Numbered from the stretch's first letter, positions 1 to 9,814 are shown. The stretch is 64,000 nucleotides of DNA from Solemya velum gill symbiont (GCF_000787395.1 NZ_JRAA01000003.1:463270-527269), one strand, 5' to 3'. Numbers and translations are program-made. The notes: a model not told the origin generated them from the letters alone.

Positions 1-122
1 CTGTCACCACGCTGAGCGGTAAACGCATCCCGATACAGGCAGACACCATCTGTGTTCACGGCGACAGCCAGCATGCGCTCGATTCAGCAAGGCATATTCG
101 TGACATTATCTCCTCTTCATGA
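1..122 (+). CDS. pxpA: 5-oxoprolinase subunit A, 3' end (partial)
   Basis: Only the last 39 codons are present, reading in frame from base 3 to a TGA at 120-122. The tail contains ADTICVHGDSQHA, matching the conserved end of the LamB/YcsF (PxpA) family, where a similar ADTICLHGD segment closes the protein. PxpA acts with PxpB and PxpC to hydrolyse 5-oxoproline (pyroglutamate) to glutamate using ATP. The stop overlaps the ATG of the next gene (ATGA), the tight coupling usual for this operon. The rest of the gene lies before the window. Confidence 0.85.
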   Translation, partial: VTTLSGKRIPIQADTICVHGDSQHALDSARHIRDIISSS

Positions 123-823
123 GAATCGAGGCACTTAACGAAAACAGTTCGATTATTTACCTGGGTGATGAAATCAGTGACGAGGTTTCTGCCCGGGTTG
201 GTCGTGCCGTGGCTCTCGTACGGCAGTCGCTTGGTCATCTGCTGATAGACCTGGTCCCATCCTATACCTCGCTGCTGCTCTATTATGATCCCGACCGCAT
301 TGATCATGATCAGTTGCGTCAGCGTCTTGTGGAACTGCTTGATAGTGATACTGCAAACACGCAGGAGAGTATTACCAGCACACAGCTTGAAGTGCCGGTC
401 TATTACGGTGAGGAGGTTGCTCCCGACCTGCAACTATTAAGTGAATATGCCGGACTATCACCTGATGAGGTTATCTCGATTCACAGTGACAGTTCCTATC
501 GTGTCTATGCGATTGGATTTGCTCCGGGCTTTGCCTACCTCGGCAAGGTGGATGAACGCATCGCGATGCCGCGCATGCAAAAGCCGAGGCTCAGGATTCC
601 GGCTGGCAGTGTCGCAATTGCCGACGCACAGACCGCAGTCTATCCGGCAGCAACGCCAGGTGGCTGGCGCATTATCGGCAGAACACCAATGCAGATGATT
701 GACTGGGAGAGTGATTCACTGACGCAAATTGTGGTGGGTGCAGAGGTTCGCTTTCGTCCAATCGACAGGCAGGAGTATCTCGACCTTGGCGGAAAGCTGG
801 AGGAGGGTGAAAATGAGCTTTGA
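119..823 (+). CDS. pxpB: 5-oxoprolinase subunit B (KipI family)
   Basis: The 234-residue product has the KipI/PxpB signature GFAPGFAYLG near residue 137, followed by PRLRIPAGSVAIADAQTAVY and PGGWRIIGRTP. Length is close to the family norm of about 220 residues. It forms the cytosolic 5-oxoprolinase with PxpA and PxpC. It starts inside the pxpA stop and its own end overlaps the pxpC start, so the three genes should be translationally coupled. In Bacillus the homologue KipI also inhibits the sporulation kinase KinA, which is not relevant here. Confidence 0.93.
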   Translation: MRIEALNENSSIIYLGDEISDEVSARVGRAVALVRQSLGHLLIDLVPSYTSLLLYYDPDRIDHDQLRQRLVELLDSDTANTQESITSTQLEVPVYYGEEVAPDLQLLSEYAGLSPDEVISIHSDSSYRVYAIGFAPGFAYLGKVDERIAMPRMQKPRLRIPAGSVAIADAQTAVYPAATPGGWRIIGRTPMQMIDWESDSLTQIVVGAEVRFRPIDRQEYLDLGGKLEEGENEL

Positions 824-1724
824 GGTGCTCAAGCCAGGTCACTTCTCCTGTATTCAGGATCTGGGTCGTGTCGGTTACCAGCATCTTGGGATCACCACGG
901 GCGGACCGATGGATGAACACGCGTTCTCATGGGCAAACCGCCTGCTTGGAAACTCTCCGAATGTTGCACAGGTTGAAATTACATACGGTGTACTGAGCTT
1001 GCTTGCCGAAACGGACGCCATGATTGCAATCACCGGTGCTGATCTCGACGCGCGCATTAACGACATTCATGTAGCGCCCTGGTTCAGCTATTCCGTTGCA
1101 GCTGGTGACCGGCTTGAATTTAATACGCCGCTGAGTGGCTTGCGTGCCTATCTTGCCGTCGTTGGTGGTTTCAGTGCCACACATAAGCTGGGCAGTTGTG
1201 CGACTGTTGCTCGTGAGGGTATCGGTGGCATCACGGGGCAGGGTGATTATCTGACGAAAGGTGACAGGCTGAATTTTGATCCGCATGCACACAGGTCCCG
1301 TGCAACTGTGCCAACATGGGCGATACCCGATTATGATGCTCAACTGGCGTTGGGCGTGGTTCCCGGTTACCAGGCAGCGCAATTTCCTGATGACGAACTG
1401 GAGAAGTTTTTCTCTTCCAGTTACGAGGTGACGAAAAACATCGACCGCATGGGCTACCGACTCAGTGGCGCGGCAATCGATTCAGGTCTGGACGGTATAA
1501 TTTCAGAAGGCATTTGCTACGGGGCAATCCAGGTGCCGGGAGATGGGCAACCGATTATATTAATGAAAGACCGCCAGACGATTGGCGGTTATCCGAAGAT
1601 TGGCAGCCTCACCGCACTCGGTGCTGCGCAGTTGTCTCAGCGTGGACCGGGGGCGAGTGTTAATTTCTATCCGATTACCCTGTACGAGGCAATGCTTCAG
1701 CGAAGGTTGTTTGGAGTGCCTTAG
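813..1724 (+). CDS. pxpC: 5-oxoprolinase subunit C (KipA family)
   Basis: The start is placed at ATG 813 (MSFEVLKPGHFSCIQDLGR), preceded by AGGAGG at 801-806; an upstream start in the same frame would overlap pxpB far more. The 303-residue product matches the KipA/urea amidolyase-like domain: GQGDYLTKGDRL-type centre, NIDRMGYRLSG and ISEGICYGAIQVPGDGQPIILMKD. It overlaps pxpB by 11 bases. Together the three subunits recycle spontaneously formed pyroglutamate. Confidence 0.93.
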   Translation: MSFEVLKPGHFSCIQDLGRVGYQHLGITTGGPMDEHAFSWANRLLGNSPNVAQVEITYGVLSLLAETDAMIAITGADLDARINDIHVAPWFSYSVAAGDRLEFNTPLSGLRAYLAVVGGFSATHKLGSCATVAREGIGGITGQGDYLTKGDRLNFDPHAHRSRATVPTWAIPDYDAQLALGVVPGYQAAQFPDDELEKFFSSSYEVTKNIDRMGYRLSGAAIDSGLDGIISEGICYGAIQVPGDGQPIILMKDRQTIGGYPKIGSLTALGAAQLSQRGPGASVNFYPITLYEAMLQRRLFGVP

Positions 1725-1746
1725 GGAGTCTGAAGAGCTTGAATGT

Positions 1747-1806
1747 GTAGGAGCCCCGTCCTCGGGGCGATAGAGATTTCATCGCGAGACGTACCTTGTG
1801 TCTCGC
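1747..1806. repeat. REP-like palindrome and second hairpin between convergent genes
   Basis: GTAGGAGCCCCG at 1747 begins a short palindrome (GCCCCG/CGGGGC) in the style of GTAG-type REP elements of gammaproteobacteria. It is followed by a 7-bp stem GCGAGAC (1784-1790)/GTCTCGC (1800-1806). The pair lies between the convergent ends of pxpC and the cupin gene and may act as a bidirectional terminator, although no T-run is seen. A related GTAGGAGC element lies at 7638. Confidence 0.5.
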
Positions 1807-1809
1807 CTT

Positions 1810-2100
1810 CTAGCCCAGCTGGTAGTGCTTCTCGACATCCTTGAGAATCTCCCAGGTACATGACATACCCTTCGGGAAAGTTACCAGGTCGCCGCGCCCC
1901 ATCTCGACCGGCTCACCGCCATCGGGCGTGACGATAGCCTTGCCGCGAATGAAATAGCAGGTCTCCTGTTCCGCATAGGTCCACGGAAAAGTGGAGATCT
2001 CTTTTTTCCAGATCGGCCAGTCGTAGGCACCGAGAACTTCAATTTTCATCGGCGAAGCGTGTTTTTCGCACAGGATTTGATCGTGACTCATTTTCTTCAA
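1810..2100 (-). CDS. small cupin-domain protein
   Basis: A 96-residue single-domain cupin. The pattern WTYAEQETCYFIRGKAIVTPDGGEPVEMGRGDLVTFP matches the DUF861/Cupin_3 group (EutQ-like and (S)-ureidoglycine aminohydrolase-like small cupins). Translation may begin at the fourth codon (MSHDQ). No substrate can be assigned. It is transcribed divergently from pncC and convergently with pxpC. Confidence 0.8.
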   Translation of the reverse strand: MKKMSHDQILCEKHASPMKIEVLGAYDWPIWKKEISTFPWTYAEQETCYFIRGKAIVTPDGGEPVEMGRGDLVTFPKGMSCTWEILKDVEKHYQLG

Positions 2101-2154
2101 CTACTAATATTAAACAGAGTGCTATTGTAACCGATTCCAGAAGCGGCGCATTTT

Positions 2155-2664
2155 ATGGATAATGCTCTTATGACCGATTTTGATGTGAAGTGTACACAAC
2201 TGGCTGAGCAGCTGGCAGAGGTTCTCAAGGCACAGAAGCGCATGCTGGTGGCTGCCGAGTCCTGTACCGGCGGCTGGATTGCAAAGAGCTGTACCGATAT
2301 TGCCGGTTCGAGCGAATGGTTAGAGAGGGGTTTTGTCACCTATAGTAATAATGCCAAACAGCAGATGCTCGGCGTTAGCAGTGAGACACTGAAGGCCAAT
2401 GGTGCGGTCAGTGAAGCCGTTGTGGCGGAGATGGCAGCGGGAGCCTTGATGCATAGTCCTGCTGACCTCGCGGTGGCTATTAGCGGGATTGCAGGCCCGG
2501 GTGGCGGCAGTAAAGAGAAGCCCGTCGGTACTGTCTGTTTTGCGTGGGCTTCGGGTAAAAAAATTTTTACTGCACGTGAGCAGTTTGATGGTGATCGTGA
2601 TGCAATTCGAAAAGCGGCTGTTCTTCATGCGCTTGAGGGCCTGATACGCCATGCCCTCGACTAA
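2155..2664 (+). CDS. pncC: nicotinamide-nucleotide amidohydrolase, CinA C-terminal family
   Basis: The 169-residue product carries AAESCTGGWIAKSCTDIAGSS and AISGIAGPGGGSKEKPVGTV, diagnostic of the CinA C-terminal domain. PncC deamidates NMN to nicotinate mononucleotide in pyridine nucleotide salvage. It often sits directly upstream of recA in gammaproteobacteria, as here. ATG 2155 and ATG 2170 (MTDFD) are both possible starts; the second leaves the usual short N-terminus. Confidence 0.92.
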   Translation: MDNALMTDFDVKCTQLAEQLAEVLKAQKRMLVAAESCTGGWIAKSCTDIAGSSEWLERGFVTYSNNAKQQMLGVSSETLKANGAVSEAVVAEMAAGALMHSPADLAVAISGIAGPGGGSKEKPVGTVCFAWASGKKIFTAREQFDGDRDAIRKAAVLHALEGLIRHALD

Positions 2665-3181
2665 ATCCCGACTCTTCTTTGCCGCCTTTCCGGATGAGTC
2701 TGTAAGCAAGCAGCTGGCTGCACTGTCGCAAGATCACAAGCAACTGCTGTCGCGACCACATCATCCACTCGATCTGCACATGACGCTCGCTTTCCTCGGG
2801 ATCCAGCCTGGTGACCGGAAATCCTGTTTTGAAAAGGTGGGTGATCAGATTGCCCTGGAGGGATTTGAACTCCTGCTGGACAGGATAGGCTACTGGAAAG
2901 GGCCGCGTATTCTGCTGGCAGAGCCGAGTGCCACGCCAGACGGATTGTTACAGCTTGTCGACCAGATATGGACGGGAGCGGAAGGGTGTGGTCTTGCACG
3001 TGAAGTGCGCCGCTACAGACCGCATGTCACACTGCAGCGCAAGGCACGCTTAACTTCTGAGCAGAAGATAACGCCCATCAGGTGGCAGTTGGAGAGCTTC
3101 TCACTGGCTGAATCCAGCGGTAATGGTGAAGTTCCTCGCTACAGAAGAGTAAAGACCTGGCAGCTGAATTCTAATAATTAA
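2651..3181 (+). CDS. thpR: RNA 2',3'-cyclic phosphodiesterase
   Basis: The 176-residue product has the paired HxTx motifs of the 2H phosphoesterase superfamily: HMTLAFLG near residue 42 and HVTLQRKA near residue 133. LigT/ThpR opens 2',3'-cyclic phosphodiester ends on RNA. It overlaps the end of pncC by 14 bases, so it is probably co-translated. Length is typical for the family. Confidence 0.88.
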   Translation: MPSTKSRLFFAAFPDESVSKQLAALSQDHKQLLSRPHHPLDLHMTLAFLGIQPGDRKSCFEKVGDQIALEGFELLLDRIGYWKGPRILLAEPSATPDGLLQLVDQIWTGAEGCGLAREVRRYRPHVTLQRKARLTSEQKITPIRWQLESFSLAESSGNGEVPRYRRVKTWQLNSNN

Positions 3182-3261
3182 TAAATTCTCATGAAAAAAA
3201 GATTGACGGACTCACGGATTGAGTTCTATGCTATGCCATAATATAGAACATCAATAGAACA

Positions 3262-3277
3262 CTGTACTTATTTACGG
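3262..3277 (+). promoter_or_regulatory. candidate LexA (SOS) box upstream of recA
   Basis: CTGTACTTATTTACGG has the CTGT-N8-ACAG geometry of the gammaproteobacterial LexA operator, with one mismatch in the right half (ACGG for ACAG). It lies about 50 bases before recA, where an SOS operator is expected. No better match is seen in this interval. Confidence 0.4.
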
Positions 3278-3325
3278 ATTTGAAGCATTTCTTCAGATTC
3301 TGAACGCATCAGGGGGATGACCAAG

Positions 3326-4375
3326 ATGGACGATAACCGCAAAAAGGCACTATCTGCAGCACTTACACAGATTGAAAAGCAGTTCGGCAAGGGCTCTGTC
3401 ATGCGCATGGGTGACGGTAGCGTCATCAATAATGTTGAGGCGGTATCGACTGGTTCGCTGGGTCTGGACATAGCGCTCGGTATCGGCGGCATCCCGAAGG
3501 GACGCGTGGTCGAAATCTACGGTCCGGAATCATCAGGTAAAACCACGCTGACACTGCACGCAGTTGCAGAGGTGCAGAAGACCGGCGGAACAGCCGCGTT
3601 TGTCGATGCCGAGCACGCACTAGACCCTGCCTATGCAGAAAAGCTTGGCGTCAACATGGAAGAGTTGCTGGTATCACAGCCGGATACCGGTGAGCAGGCG
3701 CTCGAGATTACCGACATGCTGGTACGCTCCGGTGCTGTTGATGTTGTGGTTATCGACTCGGTTGCGGCTCTGACGCCAAGGGCGGAGATCGAGGGTGATA
3801 TGGGCGACTCGCATGTTGGCCTGCAGGCACGCCTGATGTCACAGGCACTGCGTAAGCTGACAGCGAACATCAAGCGTTCCAACTGTATTGTCATTTTTAT
3901 CAACCAGATTCGTATGAAAATCGGCGTCATGTTCGGCAGCCCCGAGACGACTACAGGTGGTAACGCGCTGAAGTTCTACTCCTCGGTACGACTCGATATT
4001 CGCCGTATAGGCGCAATCAAGCGAGGTGACGAAGTGGTCGGTAACGACACCCGCGTCAAGGTGGTCAAGAACAAGGTGGCACCTCCTTTCAAGCAGGTAG
4101 AATTCGAGATTCTCTACGGGGAGGGTATCTCGCGTGAAGGTGAAATAATGAACCTTGGCGTCCAGCACAACATCGTCGAGAAGTCGGGTGCCTGGTACAG
4201 CTACAATGGTGAACGTATTGGCCAGGGAAAGGAAAATGTAAGGAAATATTTCAAGGAAAATCCAGAGCTTGCACAGGAAATCGAATCTAAAATAAGAGAT
4301 ATCGTTTTTCCAAAGCCAGAGGCTTCTGACGAGGTGAAGGCAGAAGTCGCCGACAAGGATGAGGCAGAGGCCTGA
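3326..4375 (+). CDS. recA: recombinase RecA
   Basis: A complete RecA: Walker [11 protein letters not shown] near residue 65, [10 protein letters not shown] (Walker B), loop L1/L2 region with [24 protein letters not shown] and [14 protein letters not shown], and an acidic C-terminal tail. RecA forms filaments on single-stranded DNA for homologous recombination and LexA cleavage. ATG 3326 (MDDNRKKAL) is preferred because the AGGGGG at 3311-3316 is 9 bases upstream of it; the in-frame ATG at 3317 would abut that ribosome site. The gene is followed by recX. Confidence 0.98.
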   Translation: MDDNRKKALSAALTQIEKQFGKGSVMRMGDGSVINNVEAVSTGSLGLDIALGIGGIPKGRVVEIYGPESSGKTTLTLHAVAEVQKTGGTAAFVDAEHALDPAYAEKLGVNMEELLVSQPDTGEQALEITDMLVRSGAVDVVVIDSVAALTPRAEIEGDMGDSHVGLQARLMSQALRKLTANIKRSNCIVIFINQIRMKIGVMFGSPETTTGGNALKFYSSVRLDIRRIGAIKRGDEVVGNDTRVKVVKNKVAPPFKQVEFEILYGEGISREGEIMNLGVQHNIVEKSGAWYSYNGERIGQGKENVRKYFKENPELAQEIESKIRDIVFPKPEASDEVKAEVADKDEAEA

Positions 4376-4392
4376 TTTTGCAGCAGTAGCTA

Positions 4393-4857
4393 ATGACGGA
4401 AGTTTCAGAAGCATCAACTCCAGTCACTGACGACATCGAGCAGGCGGCCATTCGCCTGCTCGCAGTGCGTGAACACAGCAAGGCAGAACTTGCTCGTAAA
4501 CTCGAATCACGTGACTTTCCATCTGAGGAAATTAGTGCGCTACTGAAGCAGTTTGAAACGGCCGGTTACCTCGACGATCATCGCTACACCGAACTCTACC
4601 TCGAGATGCGAGCCCGCAAGGGTTTTGGTCCCTGCAAGATACGCCAGGAGTTACTCGAGAAAGGCATCGCCCCTGACATTATCAGTGACTGGGTTGATGA
4701 TCGGGACCCGCGCTGGCGTGAACAGATGGCAGAAGTGGCGCTACAGAAGTTTGGTGTTCTGACAGAGCGAACACAGAAAGAGCTGGGACGGCGCGCACGT
4801 TTTCTCGAGTACCGCGGTTTTCCCACTTATCTAATTGGTGATTTTCTTTTTTCCTGA
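4393..4857 (+). CDS. recX: RecA regulatory protein RecX
   Basis: The 154-residue product has the three-helix repeats of RecX: AIRLLAVREHSKAELARKLE, YLDDHRYTELYLEMRARKGFGPCKIRQEL and a third repeat ending GRRARFLEYRGFPTYLIGDFL. RecX binds RecA filaments and limits their extension. The 17-base gap from recA implies co-transcription. Confidence 0.93.
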   Translation: MTEVSEASTPVTDDIEQAAIRLLAVREHSKAELARKLESRDFPSEEISALLKQFETAGYLDDHRYTELYLEMRARKGFGPCKIRQELLEKGIAPDIISDWVDDRDPRWREQMAEVALQKFGVLTERTQKELGRRARFLEYRGFPTYLIGDFLFS

Positions 4858-4990
4858 TCTGGTTAGTCCCTCTAACTGTCGCACCTGGCCCGACTCGCGA
4901 TTGAATCGCTGTTTTCGTGTGCTTCCGGCGTGACATCTTCCGTCAACCCGAATAACATACGCTCTTTGTTTCTGATTACATTCCATTTTC

Positions 4991-7624
4991 ATGAAAACCA
5001 GCGCAGAAATCCGACAAGCATTTCTTGACTATTTTGCCGAGCACGGTCACCAGATCGTTGATTCCAGTCCACTGGTGCCGGCGAATGATCCGACCCTGCT
5101 GTTTACGAATGCAGGCATGGTGCAGTTCAAGGATGTTTTCCTCGGCAAGGAGAAACGTGACTACAACCGAGCCACGACCTCGCAGCGTTGTGTGCGTGCC
5201 GGTGGTAAGCACAATGACCTGGAGAATGTTGGTTATACCGCGCGTCACCACACTTTTTTCGAAATGCTGGGTAACTTCAGCTTCGGTGACTATTTCAAGG
5301 AAGATGCAATCCGTTATGCATGGGAATTCCTCACAGAAACACTCGGCCTGCCGGCAGACAAGCTTTGGGTTACCGTCTATGAAGATGATGACGAGGCAGC
5401 CGACATCTGGCTGAAGAAGATCGGTGTCAATCCGGACTCTTTCTCACGCATCGGTGACAAGCCGGGTGGTAAACAATACGAGAGCGATAACTTCTGGTCG
5501 ATGGGTGATACAGGACCGTGTGGTCCCTGTTCGGAAATCTTTTACGATCATGGTGAGGGAATCTGGGGTGGACCACCAGGAACACCTGAAGAGGATGGTG
5601 ATCGTTACATCGAAATCTGGAACCTGGTTTTCATGCAGTACAACCGTGATGCTGATGGCCAGATGACACCACTGCCGAAGCCGTCTGTTGATACCGGCAT
5701 GGGTCTTGAGCGTCTTGCGGCAGTGCTACAGCATGTTCATTCCAACTACGAAATTGACCTGTTCCAGTTGCTGATCAAGGCTGCTGCCAATGCAACCGGC
5801 GCAACTGATCTTGAGAACAAGTCGTTGCGTGTCATAGCAGACCATATTCGTTCAACGGCATTCATGATTGTCGACGGTGTCTTGCCAAGTAATGAGGGAC
5901 GCGGTTATGTGCTGCGCAGAATTATTCGTCGTGCGATCCGTCACGGCTACCAGCTTGGGCAGACACAACCGTTTTTCAACACCCTGGTTGAGGCGCTGGA
6001 TGAAGCCATGGGGGAAGCCTATCCTGAACTGCGCAAGATGAAAGATCAGGTTGCCAAGGTACTCAAGCTTGAAGAGGAACGTTTCGCAGAGACGCTCGAG
6101 CATGGCATGAAAGTTCTCGAAGACGAGACTGAGAAGGTTAATGATGGAGTGATACCCGGTGAGGTAGCTTTTCGTCTCTATGATACTTATGGTTTCCCCG
6201 TTGACCTTACCGCAGACGTCGCCCGTGAAAAGGAGATGCAGGTTGATATCGAGGGTTTCGAGAAAGAGATGGAAGCACAGCGCCAGCGTGCGCGTGATGC
6301 GAGTAACTTCTCTGCTACTGACACAGGCGAAAAATGGGAAGTTGATTCATCAACCAGTTTCAGTGGTTATGAACTGCTCGAAGACAAGGGTACGGTGATG
6401 GCGATCTACCGAGATGGTCAATCTGTCGAGGGCTTGAAGAAGGGAGAGGAGGGTGTCGTGATTCTCGACCGTACACCTTTCTATGCCGAATCAGGTGGTC
6501 AGGTTGGCGACAGCGGTGAACTCAAGTCAGAGAGCGGTGCGACTTTCACCGTGACCGATACGCGCAAGCAGAACGGAGATATATTCGGTCATATCGGTGT
6601 GCTGGCTGAGGGCGGACTGTCACTTGGCGACATGGTCGTAACAAATGTCGACAAGCAGGCAAGGATGGCAACCGAGCTCAACCACTCCGCAACGCACCTG
6701 ATGCATGCCGCGCTGAGAGAGATTCTGGGTGACCACGTACAGCAGAAAGGTTCACTGGTCGATCCCGAACGCTTGCGTTTCGACTTCTCGCACTTTGAGC
6801 CTGTAACGCGTGAAGAGTTGACCGCGATTGAGCGCCTTGTCAATGCACAGATACGTGACAACGCCACGACTGAAACACGTTTGATGACACTTGAGGATGC
6901 CAAGCAATCCGGTGCCATGGCGCTGTTTGGTGAAAAGTATGACGATGAGGTACGCGTATTGCGTATCGGTGATTTCTCTGTCGAACTGTGCGGTGGTACG
7001 CATGTTGATGCGGCCGGTGATATCGGTCTGTTCCGAATTACCTCGGAGAGCGGTGTCGCATCCGGTGTGCGTCGTATCGAAGCTGTTACTGGTGAGGCTG
7101 CAATCGATTTGACCGAATCGCAGGAGAACCAGCTCACGGCAATCTCGGGGATGCTCAAGGCATCCACTGATACTGTGTCAGACAAGGTGGAGCAGTTACT
7201 TACACGTAACCGTGAATTGGAAAAAGAGCTCGACAGGCTGAAATCAAAAATGGCTGCATCCGCCGGATCTGACCTTATCAGCCAGGCCGTGGAGATTGGC
7301 GGTATTAAGGTACTGGCAGCTAACCTCGAGGGTGTTGAGCCCAAGAGTCTGCGTGACACGCTTGATCAGCTCAAGGATAAGCTTGGCAGTGGTGTTGTAC
7401 TGCTTGCTGCAAGTAACGGCGAAAAGGTTAACCTGATTGCAGGCGTGACCAAGGATCTGACTGATCGTTTGCGTGCCGGTGACCTGGTTCGTATTGCTGC
7501 GGAGAAAGTTGGCGGCAAGGGCGGTGGCAGACCCGACATGGCACAAGCGGGTGGTAGTAACCCTGCCGGAATTCCAGACGCACTTGCGATGGCTGAAACC
7601 TGGGTGGCTGAAACTATTAACTGA
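4991..7624 (+). CDS. alaS: alanine-tRNA ligase
   Basis: The 877-residue product is full length. It has the class II catalytic domain ([36 protein letters not shown]), the editing domain zinc ligands [11 protein letters not shown] and CGGTHV near residues 565-670, a coiled-coil stretch, and the glycine-rich C-Ala end [15 protein letters not shown]. It charges tRNA-Ala in the cytosol. recA-recX-alaS is a common gammaproteobacterial order. Confidence 0.98.
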   Translation: MKTSAEIRQAFLDYFAEHGHQIVDSSPLVPANDPTLLFTNAGMVQFKDVFLGKEKRDYNRATTSQRCVRAGGKHNDLENVGYTARHHTFFEMLGNFSFGDYFKEDAIRYAWEFLTETLGLPADKLWVTVYEDDDEAADIWLKKIGVNPDSFSRIGDKPGGKQYESDNFWSMGDTGPCGPCSEIFYDHGEGIWGGPPGTPEEDGDRYIEIWNLVFMQYNRDADGQMTPLPKPSVDTGMGLERLAAVLQHVHSNYEIDLFQLLIKAAANATGATDLENKSLRVIADHIRSTAFMIVDGVLPSNEGRGYVLRRIIRRAIRHGYQLGQTQPFFNTLVEALDEAMGEAYPELRKMKDQVAKVLKLEEERFAETLEHGMKVLEDETEKVNDGVIPGEVAFRLYDTYGFPVDLTADVAREKEMQVDIEGFEKEMEAQRQRARDASNFSATDTGEKWEVDSSTSFSGYELLEDKGTVMAIYRDGQSVEGLKKGEEGVVILDRTPFYAESGGQVGDSGELKSESGATFTVTDTRKQNGDIFGHIGVLAEGGLSLGDMVVTNVDKQARMATELNHSATHLMHAALREILGDHVQQKGSLVDPERLRFDFSHFEPVTREELTAIERLVNAQIRDNATTETRLMTLEDAKQSGAMALFGEKYDDEVRVLRIGDFSVELCGGTHVDAAGDIGLFRITSESGVASGVRRIEAVTGEAAIDLTESQENQLTAISGMLKASTDTVSDKVEQLLTRNRELEKELDRLKSKMAASAGSDLISQAVEIGGIKVLAANLEGVEPKSLRDTLDQLKDKLGSGVVLLAASNGEKVNLIAGVTKDLTDRLRAGDLVRIAAEKVGGKGGGRPDMAQAGGSNPAGIPDALAMAETWVAETIN

Positions 7625-7637
7625 TCCTATGCCTCTT

Positions 7638-7669
7638 GTAGGAGCGGCGCCTGACCGCCAGGGATGGCG
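7638..7669. repeat. REP-like GTAGGAGC palindrome
   Basis: GTAGGAGCGGCGCCTGACCGCC at 7638-7659 followed by GGATGGCGG resembles the element at 1747 in its GTAGGAGC head. It lies just after the alaS stop. Such heads mark GTAG-type REP sequences mobilised by RAYT transposases, but no RAYT gene lies in the window. Confidence 0.35.
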
Positions 7670-7780
7670 GGAATGCCGGGAGGCGTCTGGAACGGCTACG
7701 GCCTCGCCGCGATTTAACAGGCACTAGCATCGATTTCTCATTCCAGTAATTGTAAATACCTGATAAAATTCAACGTTCTT

Positions 7781-7799
7781 GCCCGGAAAGCCTCCGGGC
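7781..7799 (+). terminator. hairpin after alaS
   Basis: GCCCGGA (7781-7787) pairs with TCCGGGC (7793-7799) around a short AAGCC-type loop, just before lysC. Only a weak T-rich tract (CTTTAATTTG) follows, so it may be a terminator for alaS or a leader hairpin of lysC. Confidence 0.4.
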
Positions 7800-7827
7800 A
7801 CTTTAATTTGTGGATTGAATATTAACA

Positions 7828-9066
7828 ATGGCACTGATTGTCCAGAAATATGGCGGCACCTCGGTTGGTACTGTCGAAAAAATCAAGACGGTAGCTGAGA
7901 AGGTCAAACGCTTTCAGGCTAACGGCGACCAGGTGATTGTCGTCGTTTCGGCCATGTCGGGCGAGACCAACCGCTTGCTTGGCCTTGCCGCTGAAGTCGA
8001 TGAAACTTCGCCCAGCCCGCGTGAGATGGACGTGCTGGTTACGACCGGTGAGCAGGTCACCATTGCATTGCTGAGCATGGCTTTGCACAAGATCGGTGTG
8101 GACGCGCGTTCCTATACCGGCAGCCAGGTTCGTATTCTCACGGATCATTCGCACATGAAGGCGCGCATCAAGCGTATCGACGACGAACGTATTCGCAAGG
8201 ACCTTGATGCAGGACGTGTGGTTGTGGTCGCCGGTTTTCAGGGTGTCGACACAGATGGAAATATCACTACACTCGGTCGCGGTGGTTCCGATACCACGGC
8301 AGTTGCACTGGCTGCTGCGCTGAAGGCAGACGAGTGCCAGATCTATACAGATGTTGACGGTGTCTATACGACTGATCCGCGAGTTGAGCCAAAGGCGCGC
8401 AAACTCGATCGCATCACCTTCGAGGAGATGCTCGAGATGGCAAGCCTCGGTTCCAAGGTGCTGCAGATCCGGTCAGTAGAGTTTGCTGGCAAATACAATG
8501 TCCCTTTACGGGTACTATCCAGTTTTGAAGAGGGTGAAGGCACCCTGATTACCTTTGAGGATACAGGCGTGGAACAGGCGAAAATTTCCGGTATAGCGTT
8601 TAGTCGCGATGAAGCTAAGTTGACCATCAAGGGCGTTCCTGACGAACCGGGCGTGGCGTATAAGATTCTTGGCCCGATTGCGGACGCCAATATCGAGGTC
8701 GACATGATCGTGCAGAACATCTCTAAAGATGGCACAACCGACTTCACATTCACCGTTCATCGAAATGATTATGAGCGTGCGGCTGCAATCCTGACTGAGC
8801 TGACAAGTACGCTGGGCGGTGAAGAGATTGACGGCGATGACAAAATCGTCAAGGTTTCACTGGTAGGAGTCGGCATGCGTTCGCATGCGGGCATTGCCAG
8901 CACCATGTTCGAAACACTCGCCCGGGAGGGGATCAATATCAGGTTGATTTCGACCTCTGAGATCAAGGTGTCGGTAGTCGTTGATGAAAAATACCTCGAA
9001 CTAGCAGTGCGCTCACTGCACGAGGCGTTTAACCTCGCACAGGATGAAGTTGCAACGGTTGGATGA
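7828..9066 (+). CDS. lysC: aspartate kinase with two ACT domains
   Basis: The 412-residue product starts [19 protein letters not shown], the amino acid kinase signature, has [19 protein letters not shown] at the active site, and ends with tandem ACT domains (from about residue 265). This is the lysine/threonine-feedback type of aspartokinase, the first step to lysine, threonine and methionine. It has no fused homoserine dehydrogenase. csrA downstream of lysC is the normal order in many gammaproteobacteria. Confidence 0.96.
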   Translation: MALIVQKYGGTSVGTVEKIKTVAEKVKRFQANGDQVIVVVSAMSGETNRLLGLAAEVDETSPSPREMDVLVTTGEQVTIALLSMALHKIGVDARSYTGSQVRILTDHSHMKARIKRIDDERIRKDLDAGRVVVVAGFQGVDTDGNITTLGRGGSDTTAVALAAALKADECQIYTDVDGVYTTDPRVEPKARKLDRITFEEMLEMASLGSKVLQIRSVEFAGKYNVPLRVLSSFEEGEGTLITFEDTGVEQAKISGIAFSRDEAKLTIKGVPDEPGVAYKILGPIADANIEVDMIVQNISKDGTTDFTFTVHRNDYERAAAILTELTSTLGGEEIDGDDKIVKVSLVGVGMRSHAGIASTMFETLAREGINIRLISTSEIKVSVVVDEKYLELAVRSLHEAFNLAQDEVATVG

Positions 9067-9218
9067 ATTGACCCGGCTGTCTAAAAGCACTTGGAATTGT
9101 GCTAGACTTTACCCGGCGACATACAATGGGTGGCGCTCTCCCGGATAGTCGGGGACAAATTGGTGGTGATCTTCATCAGAAGATCAATTTAGATAATAAA
9201 GTAACAGGGACTAAGGAA

Positions 9219-9419
9219 ATGTTAATACTCACTCGACGTGTCGGCGAAACGCTTATGATTGGCGATGAAATCAGCGTAACCGTACTTGGTGTCAAGGGCA
9301 ACCAGGTCAGAATCGGCATCAATGCACCACGCGACGTCTCAGTACATCGCGAAGAAATTTACGATCGTATCCAGCGTGAACATGATGGTGATGAAGAGGT
9401 AGCACAGGACGAAGATTAA
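9219..9419 (+). CDS. csrA: carbon storage regulator CsrA
   Basis: A 66-residue Csr[25 protein letters not shown] with the RNA-binding segment near [18 protein letters not shown]. The start is ATG 9219, preceded by AAGGA; an upstream in-frame ATG at 9099 would add 40 unrelated residues. CsrA binds GGA motifs in mRNA leaders as a dimer and controls translation globally. Confidence 0.95.
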   Translation: MLILTRRVGETLMIGDEISVTVLGVKGNQVRIGINAPRDVSVHREEIYDRIQREHDGDEEVAQDED

Positions 9420-9440
9420 TGCGATAATCCGCACCCGTTG

Positions 9441-9474
9441 AACCGGACAGGGGTCACAAATTCCTCCGGTTTTT
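9441..9474 (+). terminator. terminator after csrA
   Basis: AACCGGA (9441-9447) pairs with TCCGGTT (9465-9471), followed by a run of T. It lies just past the csrA stop. Confidence 0.55.
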
Positions 9475-9505
9475 CAATTCGGGAAATCAAAAAATACCGA
9501 ATACC

Positions 9506-9527
9506 GGAGAGTTGGCCGAGTGGCTGA
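9506..9527 (+). repeat. duplicated 5' fragment of tRNA-Ser
   Basis: The first 22 bases of the tRNA-Ser gene at 9671 (GGAGAGTTGGCCGAGTGGCT plus GA) occur again here without the rest of a tRNA. The 140 bases between the two copies are GC-rich with small hairpins and no gene. It looks like a partial duplication or the scar of an earlier integration or excision event. Confidence 0.7.
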
Positions 9528-9670
9528 CGAAGCAGCCAAAGGCTGCGAAGAACAGCGAAGCCGCAGGCGAAGCTGGCCCCGAAGGGGTGAGGGACGAAGT
9601 CCCGAATATACGCGCGTCCCTGCATGGCCCGAAGGGTCATTGAACAGGAGCAAACAATAGAGAGAATTAC

Positions 9671-9760
9671 GGAGAGTTGGCCGAGTGGCTGAAGGCGCGC
9701 CCCTGCTAAGGGCGTATGGGAGAAATTCCATCGAGGGTTCGAATCCCTCACTCTCCGCCA
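9671..9760 (+). tRNA. tRNA-Ser (anticodon GCT)
   Basis: A class II tRNA with a long variable arm. The acceptor stem GGAGAGT pairs with ACTCTCC, the anticodon loop reads CTGCTAA (GCT, decoding AGC/AGT), the T arm is GAGGGTTCGAATCCCTC, and CCA is encoded. Its 3' end serves as the attachment site of the integrated element that follows. Confidence 0.97.
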
Positions 9761-9762
9761 TA
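9747..9762 (+). repeat. attachment site attL
   Basis: CTCACTCTCCGCCATA at the tRNA 3' end is repeated exactly at 22165-22180, beyond the integrase gene. A tRNA 3' end copied at the far side of an integrase gene is the usual footprint of a tyrosine-recombinase element. Confidence 0.8.
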
Positions 9763-9766
9763 TATA

Positions 9767-9798
9767 ACGCTTATGTAGTTGATACATAGGCGTTTTTT
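9767..9798 (+). terminator. terminator after tRNA-Ser
   Basis: ACGCTTATGTA (9767-9777) pairs with TACATAGGCGT (9783-9793) and is followed by six T. It lies inside the element, so it replaces the original tRNA terminator now found at 22189. Confidence 0.6.
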
Positions 9799-9814
9799 CT
9801 TTTTATTCAGAAGT

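Noticed and set aside
6589..7359. Leftward 256-residue frame inside alaS
   Set aside because: Ser-rich shadow of the conserved alaS coding strand. The longest of many such antisense frames.
9416..9787. Leftward frames of 95-123 residues across tRNA-Ser
   Set aside because: They are antisense to the tRNA gene and its partial copy. The ESEGFEPSMEF-type sequence is the well-known false protein produced by translating tRNA-Ser.
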